A stretch of DNA of 64,000 bases from Dietzia sp032248695 (lineage in GTDB: Bacteria; Actinomycetota; Actinomycetes; Mycobacteriales; Mycobacteriaceae): positions 186,001 to 250,000 of the forward strand of contig NZ_JAVHXC010000005.1 of NCBI RefSeq assembly GCF_032248695.1, given 5' to 3'. This document shows positions 41,865 through 49,854 of the stretch, piece after piece (within the stretch, counting starts at the first letter, position 1; the number at the start of each line of letters is the position of its first letter). The notes beneath the pieces are model-generated. The model did no database searches. It was given only the letters and a program-made list of their open reading frames with translations, and was not told the DNA's origin. A program made the position numbers and the translations under genes.

Positions 41865-42128
41865 ATGGCAAGCAAGAAGGGCGCGTCCAGCACCCGTAAC
41901 GGTCGTGACTCCAACGCGCAGCGTCTCGGCGTGAAGCGCTTCGGCGGCCAGGAGGTCAACGCCGGTGAGATCCTCGTGCGCCAGCGCGGCACCAAGTTCC
42001 ACCCGGGCGTCAACGTCGGTCGTGGCGGCGACGACACCCTGTTCGCCCTCTCCGCCGGTGCGGTGGAGTTCGGCACCAAGCGCGGCCGCAAGACCGTGAA
42101 CATCGTGCCGGCCGGCGCCGAGGCCTGA
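41865..42128 (+). CDS. rpmA: 50S ribosomal protein L27
   Basis: An 87-residue large-subunit protein whose N terminus reaches the peptidyl-transferase centre. It begins MASKKGASSTRNGRDS and contains the L27 signature QRGTKFHPGVNVGRGGDDTL. There is no Firmicutes-type cleavable N-terminal extension. AAGGAGG lies upstream of ATG 41865. It follows rplU by 70 bp. Confidence 0.97.
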   Translation: MASKKGASSTRNGRDSNAQRLGVKRFGGQEVNAGEILVRQRGTKFHPGVNVGRGGDDTLFALSAGAVEFGTKRGRKTVNIVPAGAEA

Positions 42129-42157
42129 GCCTCCAGCCGACCACATATCTGATCGCC

Positions 42158-42205
42158 CTCGGGGGCCGGGCGGGGTCTTGACGGACCCCACACCCGGCCC
42201 CCGAG
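42158..42205 (+). terminator. rpmA terminator hairpin
   Basis: A 13-bp outer stem (42158-42170 and 42193-42205) with an inner GGTC/GACC helix, followed by AGCATTT. Confidence 0.7.
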
Positions 42206-42259
42206 AGCATTTGCGACACCGCTGCCCGTCCCCGCCCACCATCAGGAGGAGCCCCCACC

Positions 42260-43720
42260 ATGTCGAGATTCGTCGACCGCGTCGTCCTCCACCTCGCGGC
42301 GGGTGACGGCGGCCGCGGCTGCACGTCCGTGCACCGCGAGAAGTTCAAGCCGCTCGGCGGCCCCGACGGCGGCAACGGTGGTGACGGGGGCGACGTCATC
42401 CTCGTCGTGGACCCGCAGGTTCACACGCTGCTCGACTTCCACTTCCGGCCCCACGCCCGCGCCGGAAAGGGGCAGCCCGGCATGGGTGCCAACCGCAACG
42501 GCGCCCAGGGCGCGGACCTCGTCCTGTCCGTCCCGCCGGGCACGGTCGTGCTCGACGAGGACGGCGAGGTGCTCGCCGACCTCGTCGGCGCCGGCACCCG
42601 GTTCGTCGCCGCGGAGGGCGGAAAGGGCGGACTCGGGAACGCGGCCCTGGCCTCCCGCGCCCGCAAGGCGCCCGGCTTCGCCCTCCTGGGCGAGCCCGGA
42701 GAGGTCCGCGACGTCACGCTCGAGCTCAAGTCGATGGCCGACGTCGGGCTCGTGGGCTTCCCGTCCGCCGGCAAGTCCTCGCTCGTCTCGGTGCTCTCGG
42801 CCGCCAAGCCCAAGATCGCCGACTACCCGTTCACGACCCTGGTGCCCAACCTCGGAGTGGTCTCCGTGGGCGACGACACGTTCACCATTGCCGACGTCCC
42901 CGGTCTCATCCCCGGCGCCAGCGAGGGCCGCGGACTCGGCCTGGACTTCCTGCGCCACATCGAGCGCACCGCCGTATTGGCGCACGTCGTGGACTGCGCG
43001 AACCTCGAGTCCGACCGCGACCCGGTCTCCGATGTCGACGCGTTGGAGGCCGAGCTCGCGGCGTACCAGTCCGAGCTGAGCGACGCGGGGATCGGCGACC
43101 TGTCCGACCGGCCGCGCGTGGTGGTGCTCAACAAGATCGACGTCCCCGACGCGGCCGACATGGCCGAGATGGTGCGTGAGCAGTTCGAGGAGCGGGGCTG
43201 GCCGGTCTACGCGATCTCCGCGGTCGCCCACAAGGGCCTGGACGAGCTGCGCTTCGGACTGTACGAACTGGTCAAGGCGCACCGTAAGGCCAACCCGCCC
43301 GCGGCGCCGGAACGGATCGTCATCCGACCCAAGGCCGTGGACGCCGGGGAGTTCGACATCCGCCCCGACCCCGCCGAGCGCGGCGGCTTCGTGGTGACCG
43401 GCACCAAGCCGGAACGGTGGATCCGTCAGACGGACTTCGAGAACGACGAGGCCGTGGGCTTCCTCGCCGACCGGCTCGCCCGCATCGGCGTCGAGGACGC
43501 GCTCATCAAGGCCGGCGCCGAAGAGGGGTGCACCGTCACGATCGGCGAGGTGTCCTTCCAGTGGGAGCCGCAGACGCCGGCCGGTGTCGATCTCATGCGC
43601 ACGGGCCGCGGGACGGACATCCGCCTGGAGTCGGACGAGCGGATCGGCGCCGCCGAGCGCAAGTACCGCAAGCGGGTGCGCCGCGGTCTGATCGACCCGG
43701 ACGAGGAGATCCTGGAGTGA
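42260..43720 (+). CDS. obg: GTPase Obg/CgtA
   Basis: A 486-residue ribosome-associated GTPase for 50S maturation and stress control. The glycine-rich Obg fold covers about 1-158 (GDGGRGCTSVHREKF, GGNGGDGGDV). The G domain has G1 GFPSAGKSS, G3 DVPGL and G4 NKID. A C-terminal OCT domain follows (about 350-430). ATG 42260 is preceded by AGGAGG. Its stop overlaps the proB GTG. The L21-L27-Obg order is conserved. Confidence 0.97.
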   Translation: MSRFVDRVVLHLAAGDGGRGCTSVHREKFKPLGGPDGGNGGDGGDVILVVDPQVHTLLDFHFRPHARAGKGQPGMGANRNGAQGADLVLSVPPGTVVLDEDGEVLADLVGAGTRFVAAEGGKGGLGNAALASRARKAPGFALLGEPGEVRDVTLELKSMADVGLVGFPSAGKSSLVSVLSAAKPKIADYPFTTLVPNLGVVSVGDDTFTIADVPGLIPGASEGRGLGLDFLRHIERTAVLAHVVDCANLESDRDPVSDVDALEAELAAYQSELSDAGIGDLSDRPRVVVLNKIDVPDAADMAEMVREQFEERGWPVYAISAVAHKGLDELRFGLYELVKAHRKANPPAAPERIVIRPKAVDAGEFDIRPDPAERGGFVVTGTKPERWIRQTDFENDEAVGFLADRLARIGVEDALIKAGAEEGCTVTIGEVSFQWEPQTPAGVDLMRTGRGTDIRLESDERIGAAERKYRKRVRRGLIDPDEEILE

Positions 43721-44832
43721 CCACCGAGCGGGAACTGCGCCGTAGGATCGGCACGGCCCGCCGCGTGGTGGTCAAGATCGGCTCGTCCGCGATCACCAGT
43801 TTCCACGGCGGGATCCGGCGTGCCGAGCTCGACGCCCTGGCCGACGTCTGTCAGGCGCGGATGACCGGCGGTTCGGACGTCTTCGTCGTCTCTTCCGGTG
43901 CGATCGGCGCGGGGATGGCGCCGCTGGGCATGACGACCCGGCCCGCGACGCTGTCCGCCAAGCAGGCGGCGGCGAGCGTGGGCCAGCTGGAGCTGGCGCG
44001 GGCGTGGGGTGACTCGTTCTCCCGCTATGACCGTGTGGTGGGCCAGGTCCTGCTCACGGCCGCCGACATCGGCCGGCGGGACAGTGCCGCGAACGCGCAG
44101 CGGACCCTGGACCGCCTGCGCACCCTGCGGGCGGTGCCGGTGATCAACGAGAACGACACGGTCGCGACCAACGAGATCCGCTTCGGTGACAACGACCGTC
44201 TGGCGGCCCTGGTCGCGCATCTCATCAGCGCTGACGCCCTGATCCTGCTCTCGGACGTCGACGCCCTCTACGACTCGGACCCGCGTAAGGGCGACGCGAC
44301 CGCGGTGACGATGGTCGGCGGCGAGGGCGATCTCGACGGAGTCGTGGCCGGCGCCGGGGGAGCGCTGGGCACCGGCGGGATGGCCTCCAAGCTGGCGGCC
44401 GCCCGCCTCGCCGCCGACGCGGGGATCCCGGTCCTGCTCACCGCGGCCGAGCGGGCGGCCGAGGCACTCGCCGCCGAGCCGACCGTGGGGACGGTCTTCG
44501 CGGCCCGGCCGGAGCGGATGACCGCGCGCCGCTTCTGGGTCCGTCACGCCGCCGACGCCCGCGGTGCGGTCCTGCTCGACGACGGCGCCGTGCGCGCGGT
44601 GACCGGTGCCCGCCGGTCGCTGCTGCTCGCCGGCGTCACCGGTGTGGAGGGGCTGTTCCACTTCGGTGACGTCATCGAGCTCCACGACTCTGACGGTCGG
44701 GTGGTCGGCCGCGGGATCGCCCAGTACGACTCGATCGAGGTCCGCTCCCGCCTGGCCGAGCGTGAGGCGGCCGGCGGCGCGGCCGGCCAGGGGCGCCCGC
44801 TGGTGCACGCGGACGACCTCGTCGCCGTCTGA
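43717..44832 (+). CDS. proB: Glutamate 5-kinase
   Basis: A 371-residue amino-acid kinase that phosphorylates glutamate in proline synthesis. The N-terminal kinase domain begins VVVKIGSSAI and includes the INENDTVATNEIRFGDND motif and GTGGMASKL. A C-terminal PUA domain follows (about 280-360). GTG 43717 overlaps the obg stop (GTGA). The partner gene proA is about 9 kb away at 53929, split off by an accessory block. Confidence 0.96.
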   Translation: MTTERELRRRIGTARRVVVKIGSSAITSFHGGIRRAELDALADVCQARMTGGSDVFVVSSGAIGAGMAPLGMTTRPATLSAKQAAASVGQLELARAWGDSFSRYDRVVGQVLLTAADIGRRDSAANAQRTLDRLRTLRAVPVINENDTVATNEIRFGDNDRLAALVAHLISADALILLSDVDALYDSDPRKGDATAVTMVGGEGDLDGVVAGAGGALGTGGMASKLAAARLAADAGIPVLLTAAERAAEALAAEPTVGTVFAARPERMTARRFWVRHAADARGAVLLDDGAVRAVTGARRSLLLAGVTGVEGLFHFGDVIELHDSDGRVVGRGIAQYDSIEVRSRLAEREAAGGAAGQGRPLVHADDLVAV

Positions 44833-44842
44833 CCGGCGCGGG

Positions 44843-45466
44843 TCAGCCCCTGTCGACAGTGCCCTCGGTGTGGACCGGCGTGACGGTCCCCTCGGCCAGG
44901 TTGTAGATCGCCCCGACGATCGCGGTGCGGCCCTCGGTGATCGCGCGGTCGACGGCGGCGGACTTCTCGCGGATCGCGGTGACGGTCTGCCGGACGTTCT
45001 CGATCACCACGTCCTCGTAGCCCGCCTCCGGGTCGCGCCGCGCCTCGAACACGGCCGGGGCGATCCGCTCGACCACGTCGCGCAGGTAGCCCGACGGGGT
45101 GGAGTGGGAGTCGATCGCGGTGATCGTGGCGCCGACCGCGCCGCAGGAGGTGTGTCCCAGCACGAGGGTCAGCGGGATGCCGAGGACGTCCACGCCGAAC
45201 TCGATGGATCCCAGCACGGAGGGGTCCACGATGTGGCCGGCGTTGCGCACCACGAACAGGTCGCCCAGGCCCTGGTCGAACACGACCTCGGCGGGCACGC
45301 GCGAGTCGGCGCATCCGAAGACCAGACCGAACGGGTGCTGCTCCCCGGCGAGTTCGGCGCGGCGGGCGGGATCCTGGTGGGCGTGGAGGCTGGCGCCGTC
45401 GACGTAGCGACGGTTGCCGGTGAGGAGTCGGTCCAGCGCGGCCGCGGGGCTCAGATCTGTGCTCAT
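44843..45466 (-). CDS. Beta-class carbonic anhydrase
   Basis: A 207-residue zinc enzyme that interconverts CO2 and bicarbonate. The zinc ligands are C52, H105 and C108 (GCADSR, LGHTSCGA), with the D54-R56 dyad. No signal peptide is seen, so it is cytosolic. It is convergent with proB, whose stop is only 10 bp away. It resembles the actinobacterial CanA/Rv3588c type. Confidence 0.93.
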   Translation of the reverse strand: MSTDLSPAAALDRLLTGNRRYVDGASLHAHQDPARRAELAGEQHPFGLVFGCADSRVPAEVVFDQGLGDLFVVRNAGHIVDPSVLGSIEFGVDVLGIPLTLVLGHTSCGAVGATITAIDSHSTPSGYLRDVVERIAPAVFEARRDPEAGYEDVVIENVRQTVTAIREKSAAVDRAITEGRTAIVGAIYNLAEGTVTPVHTEGTVDRG

Positions 45467-45549
45467 GGTTCCAGTGTGCGCCTGTGGCGGCCCGCACAGC
45501 GACCGCGCCCCGGAGGTCCGGGCCGGGCGGTACTCGCGTCGCCCGCGGT

Positions 45550-46437
45550 CTACCCGCCCAGCGCGCGGTCGACGCGGGTGAGGACGTCGACGCAGTCGCC
45601 GTCGATGGTGAGGGTGGCCTCGCCGTGCGCGCGTGTGCGGCCGCGGTTGACCACCGCGACGGGGGTGTCGGTGGTGACCGCGCGTCGCACGAAGCGGTAC
45701 CCGGACCGGACCGTGAGGGAGGATCCGACGACGACGACGAGGTCGGCCCCGTCGACCAGGGCGTTGGCCTCGAGCACACGGTGCGCGGGGACGCTCTCCC
45801 CGAAGTAGACGATGTCGGGTTTGAGCACGCCGCCGCAGCGCGGGCAGTCGACCATCCGGAAGTCGGCGGTGTCTTCCAGGACGGCGTCGGCGTCCGGGGC
45901 GACCTCGATCGCGCCGCGGGTGGCGACGCGTTCGGCGAAGCCGGGGTTGAGGCGGTCCAACTCCTCGTGCAGGGCCCACCGGCTCTGCCGCAGCCCGCAG
46001 TCGAGGCAGGTGACCACGGCATAGGTCCCGTGGAGGTCGACGAGCCGCCGGCTCCCGGCCTTGAGGTGCAGCAGGTCCACGTTCTGGGTGATGACGCCCG
46101 CGACCAGGCCGCGGCGCTCCCAGTCGGCGAGCAGCAGGTGCGCGGCGTTGGGGCGCGCGGCCTCCATGTGCCGCCAGCCCAGGTGGTTGCGGGCCCAGTA
46201 GTGGCGGCGGAAGGCGGGGTCGCCGACGAACTGCTGGTAGGTCATCGGCGTGCGGCCGGGGGAGTCCGGACCGCGGTAGTCGGGGATTCCCGAGGGCGTG
46301 GAGATGCCCGCCCCGGTGAGGACCACCGAGCGGCGGCCCCGCATGAGCTCGGCCAGGGCGTCCGCACGTTCGGGCAGGTCGGGGTCGGGTGGGGTGCGTT
46401 CGGCCGGTGTCCAGGCCGTCTCGCGGATGCGGACCAT
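45550..46437 (-). CDS. Sir2-family NAD-dependent deacylase
   Basis: A 295-residue sirtuin. It has GAGISTPSGIPDYRG at 42-56, TQNVD at 117-121, catalytic H136 (LHG) and zinc cysteines C144, C147, C198 and C201. The pattern is that of class II (SIRT4-like) sirtuins with an extended loop before the second cysteine pair, rather than CobB of E. coli. It removes acyl groups from lysines using NAD+. Its ATG immediately abuts the stop of the upstream metallo-hydrolase gene, so the two form an operon. Confidence 0.93.
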   Translation of the reverse strand: MVRIRETAWTPAERTPPDPDLPERADALAELMRGRRSVVLTGAGISTPSGIPDYRGPDSPGRTPMTYQQFVGDPAFRRHYWARNHLGWRHMEAARPNAAHLLLADWERRGLVAGVITQNVDLLHLKAGSRRLVDLHGTYAVVTCLDCGLRQSRWALHEELDRLNPGFAERVATRGAIEVAPDADAVLEDTADFRMVDCPRCGGVLKPDIVYFGESVPAHRVLEANALVDGADLVVVVGSSLTVRSGYRFVRRAVTTDTPVAVVNRGRTRAHGEATLTIDGDCVDVLTRVDRALGG

Positions 46438-47235
46438 CTAGAGCCCCCCGGGCCCCGAGGGGTCGTGTGCGCACACCACGTCCAGGGTGCCCTCCCGGCG
46501 GGCGGCCAGCCCGGCGAGCCGGGCGTGCGTCACCTCGACCGCGGCCGGTTCCAGAGCCATGGCGCGTTCGGCGACCGGGACCCACGACGGCACCTGTCCG
46601 GCCCGACCGATCTGACCCCGGTGGTAGAAGGCATCGCCGGCGTGGAGGACGTCCTCGCCGTCGTCGCCCTTCCCGCCCGCGGCCGGGCCCCCCACCCGCC
46701 CCGGCACGAACACCCCGGCGTGACCGACGGCGTGGCCCGGCAGGTCCACCAGCAGCATCCCCTCCGCGACGTGGTCCAGGGGGTGCACGCGGAAGCCCTC
46801 CCACCGGTCGGTGCCGAAGGCGTACTCGGCGAAGCGCGGCCCGTGCGCCCACTGGGCGCGGCGGTAGCGGCGGCGCTCCAGGAACCGGGGCGTGCGCACC
46901 GCCCACGTCAGGGCCTGCGCCGAGACGTGCACCTGCGCCCCGGGGAAGTCGGCGAGCCCGCCGATGTGGTCGAGATCCAGGTGGGTGAGCACGATGTGGC
47001 GCACGTCCCGCGGGTCCAGTCCCAGGGCCTCGATGCGCCGGACCGCCGTCTCGTGCTCGCGTAGGGCCGGCCGCAGCACGTGCCGGGCCGGGCCGAGGCG
47101 CCCGGCCGGGTCGGCGATGTCGGCGAGTCCGATCCCGGAGTCCACCAGGACGAGGGCGTCCGGGGCCTCCACCAGCAGCACGCGCGTCGGGGCCAGCCCG
47201 GCGAACGTCCCGCAGTTCATCTGGTGGATCCGCAT
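46438..47235 (-). CDS. Metallo-beta-lactamase-fold hydrolase
   Basis: A 265-residue MBL-fold protein. The metal motif is HLDLDH at 85-90, that is HxDxDH with the second His of the usual HxHxDH replaced by Asp. GHAVGHAG and LHAGDAF supply further ligands, and a final His is near CAHD at the C terminus. The substrate is unknown; lactonase or thioesterase-type activities are possible. It directly precedes the sirtuin gene (stop TAG at 46438-46440), and its start is only 23 bp from the divergent ATPase gene. Confidence 0.85.
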   Translation of the reverse strand: MRIHQMNCGTFAGLAPTRVLLVEAPDALVLVDSGIGLADIADPAGRLGPARHVLRPALREHETAVRRIEALGLDPRDVRHIVLTHLDLDHIGGLADFPGAQVHVSAQALTWAVRTPRFLERRRYRRAQWAHGPRFAEYAFGTDRWEGFRVHPLDHVAEGMLLVDLPGHAVGHAGVFVPGRVGGPAAGGKGDDGEDVLHAGDAFYHRGQIGRAGQVPSWVPVAERAMALEPAAVEVTHARLAGLAARREGTLDVVCAHDPSGPGGL

Positions 47236-47246
47236 GAGGGCAACGG

Positions 47247-47252
47247 TACCGT
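47247..47252 (+). promoter_or_regulatory. -10 of the AAA ATPase gene (predicted leaderless)
   Basis: TACCGT, the same hexamer as at pcaI, lies 6 nt before GTG 47259. Confidence 0.4.
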
Positions 47253-47258
47253 GACCGC

Positions 47259-48011
47259 GTGAGCCGAGACCGTGTGCTGGACCCGCGTCCCGTGGTCCGC
47301 GTGACCGCCGCCCCCGAGGTCGCGGCCGCAGTGGCCGGGCCCGGGGCGACCGAGCCCCCGTGGCCGTACTCGATCCCGGCGGTCGCGCAGCTGGTGGGCG
47401 ACGGCCTCGAGCTCGACGATCTCACCGTGCTCGTCGGCGAGAACGGCGCCGGCAAGTCCACGATCGTCGAGGCCGTGGCCATGGCGTACGGGCTCGGTGC
47501 CGAGGGCGGGTCCGTCCACGGCCGCGACACCACGTGGAGATCGGAGTCACCGCTGCACGAGGACCTGCGCCTGGTGCGGGGCGGAGGGGCGTCCAAGTGG
47601 GGTTACTTCCTGCGCGCGGAGACCATGCACAGCATGTTCACCTACCTGCAGTCCTCCGGCCCCGAGCGGGATTTTCACACGCGTAGCCACGGCGAGGCGT
47701 TCTGGGACCTCGTCACCACGTCCCGGTTCGCCGACGGCGGGCTGTTCGTGATGGACGAGCCGGAGGCGGGACTGTCGTTCGACGCGCAGCTCCGCCTGGT
47801 CGCGCTGCTGCTCGAGCTGGCGGACCGGCGCGGCGCTCAGGTCCTCATGGCCACCCACTCGCCGATCCTGGCCTCGGTCCCGGGCGCGGCGCTGTACGAG
47901 CTGTCGGACGAGGGCATGCACTGCGCGCGGTGGGAGGACCTGACGATGGTCGACCACTACCGCCGGTACCTGGACGCGCCCGAGCGATACCTGCGCCACC
48001 TGATGGAGTGA
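47259..48011 (+). CDS. AAA family ATPase (ABC-like, COG3910 type)
   Basis: A 250-residue soluble ATPase. Walker A is VGENGAGKST near residue 64 and Walker B FVMDEPEAGLS near 165, followed by a His switch in ATHSPIL. It has no membrane segments and no partner permease. Such small predicted ATPases occur alone in many bacteria; their function is not established. It is divergent from the MBL gene and 17 bp upstream of the flavoprotein gene, so possibly co-transcribed with it. Confidence 0.85.
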   Translation: MSRDRVLDPRPVVRVTAAPEVAAAVAGPGATEPPWPYSIPAVAQLVGDGLELDDLTVLVGENGAGKSTIVEAVAMAYGLGAEGGSVHGRDTTWRSESPLHEDLRLVRGGGASKWGYFLRAETMHSMFTYLQSSGPERDFHTRSHGEAFWDLVTTSRFADGGLFVMDEPEAGLSFDAQLRLVALLLELADRRGAQVLMATHSPILASVPGAALYELSDEGMHCARWEDLTMVDHYRRYLDAPERYLRHLME

Positions 48012-48028
48012 CCGGGCACACTGGACCC

Positions 48029-49849
48029 ATGACCAGCTCCGCGTCCCGTTCCGCCCGCACCACCGGCGAGGCCCGGCCAGTCCACCCCGTGTACCCCGCG
48101 TGGCAGACGCCGTCGACCTCGCGCGCCGCCAACGCCGGACCACTGCCCGCGCCCGAGCCGGGGTTCACCCCCGACATCATCGTGGTGGGGCACGGGCTGG
48201 CGGGGCTCGTCGCGACCTACGAGGCGAGCCGCGCGGGTAAGAGGGTCCTCGTGGTGGACCAGGAGAACGAGAAGAACCTCGGCGGGCAGGCGTTCTGGTC
48301 GCTCGGCGGACTGTTCATGGTGGACACCCCGGAGCAACGACGGATCGGCATCTCCGACTCGCTCGAGCTCGCGTGGCGGGACTGGCTCGGTTCGGCCGGG
48401 TTCGATCGTCCCGAGGACCACTGGCCGCGGCAGTGGGCGCGGGCCTACGTCGAGTTCGCCGCGGGGGAGAAGCGGCGGTACCTGCACGACCTGGGGTTGC
48501 GGATCATCCCCACCGTCGGCTGGGCCGAGCGCGGCGGCGGCGACGTGAACGGGCACGGCAACTCCGTCCCGCGCTTCCACGTGACGTGGGGGACCGGGCC
48601 CGAGGTGGTCCGCGTCTTCGAGGAGCCCGTCCGCGACGCCGCCCGCGCCGGGCTCGTGCGCTTCGCCGTGCGCCACCGGGTGGACGAGATCGTCGTGGAG
48701 GACGGCCGCGCCGTGGGCGTGCGCGGTGCGACGCTCGTGCCGTGCGACTACGACCGCGGCGTCGCGTCCCCGCGCGAGGAGACCGGGCAGTTCGAGTTCC
48801 GGGCCGCGGCCGTGCTGCTGGCCTCCGGCGGCATCGGCGGCAACCCCGACCTGGTGCGGAGGTACTGGCCGACCGATCGGCTCGGCGATGTGCCGGAGAA
48901 CCTCATCGTGGGCGTGCCCGAGCACGTGGACGGCCGGATGCTGGAGATCTCCGCCCGGTCGGGCGTGAACCTCATCAACCGGGACCGCATGTGGCACTAC
49001 ACAGAGGGTGTGGCCAACTTCGCGCCCGTGTGGCCCTCGCACGCGATCCGCATCATCCCGGGCCCGTCCACCCTGTGGCTGGACGCGAACGGCGACCGGA
49101 TGCCCGTGCCGCTGTTCCCGGGCTTCCACACGACCGCGTCCATCGAGGCGATCCGCCGCGCCGGGCGGGACTACTCGTGGTTCATCCTCGACTCGGCGAT
49201 CGCCGGCAAGGAGTTCATCCTCTCCGGCTCCGAGCAGAACCCCGAGCTGACCGACAAGAGCGTGAGGAAGTTCGCGTCCAAGGCGGGCAGCGGGCTGCCC
49301 CCGTCGATCGCCGACTTCGTCGAGAAGGGTGTCGACTGGGTGGTGGCGGACACCCTCGAGGAGCTGGTCGCCGGCATGAACTCGCTGCTGCGCGACGGCG
49401 AGCCGGAGCTCGACGTGGAAAAGGTGCGCGAGTTCGTCCTGGCGATGGACGGGCAGATGGACAACCCGTTCGCCAAGGACGCCCAGGTGCAGGCGATCCA
49501 CAACTCGCGGCGCGTGCTCACGGACAAGCTGACCCGCCTGGCCAAGCCGCACCGACTGCTCGCGGACTCCGGCCCGGGAAGGGGCTCGGCCGCCGGGTCG
49601 GGTGGCCCGTTGATCGCGGTGAAGGTGCACCTCATGACGCGCAAGACCCTCGGCGGGATCGAGACGACGCTCGATTCGCAGTGCCTGACCCCGGGCGGCG
49701 AGCCGCTCCCGGGCCTGTACGCGGCGGGCGAGGTCGCGGGCTTCGGCGGTGGCGGCGTCCACGGGTACAACTCGCTCGAGGGCACGTTCCTCGGCGGCTG
49801 CATCTTCTCCGGGATGAAGGCCGGCCGGGCGATGGCGCGCCAGGTCTGA
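48029..49849 (+). CDS. FAD-binding dehydrogenase (3-ketosteroid dehydrogenase/fumarate reductase-like)
   Basis: A 606-residue flavoprotein with an N-terminal FAD motif VVGHGLAGLVATYEASRAGKR beginning near residue 52 and a C-terminal cap/FAD segment GLYAAGEVAGFGGGGVHG. It resembles the FAD-binding dehydrogenases annotated near KstD in mycobacteria (Rv0785 type). The substrate is unknown; no steroid genes are nearby. There is no signal peptide or heme motif. ATG 48029 follows the ATPase stop by 17 bp. A stand-alone role in redox metabolism is all that can be inferred. Confidence 0.82.
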   Translation: MTSSASRSARTTGEARPVHPVYPAWQTPSTSRAANAGPLPAPEPGFTPDIIVVGHGLAGLVATYEASRAGKRVLVVDQENEKNLGGQAFWSLGGLFMVDTPEQRRIGISDSLELAWRDWLGSAGFDRPEDHWPRQWARAYVEFAAGEKRRYLHDLGLRIIPTVGWAERGGGDVNGHGNSVPRFHVTWGTGPEVVRVFEEPVRDAARAGLVRFAVRHRVDEIVVEDGRAVGVRGATLVPCDYDRGVASPREETGQFEFRAAAVLLASGGIGGNPDLVRRYWPTDRLGDVPENLIVGVPEHVDGRMLEISARSGVNLINRDRMWHYTEGVANFAPVWPSHAIRIIPGPSTLWLDANGDRMPVPLFPGFHTTASIEAIRRAGRDYSWFILDSAIAGKEFILSGSEQNPELTDKSVRKFASKAGSGLPPSIADFVEKGVDWVVADTLEELVAGMNSLLRDGEPELDVEKVREFVLAMDGQMDNPFAKDAQVQAIHNSRRVLTDKLTRLAKPHRLLADSGPGRGSAAGSGGPLIAVKVHLMTRKTLGGIETTLDSQCLTPGGEPLPGLYAAGEVAGFGGGGVHGYNSLEGTFLGGCIFSGMKAGRAMARQV

Positions 49850-49854
49850 ACCGG

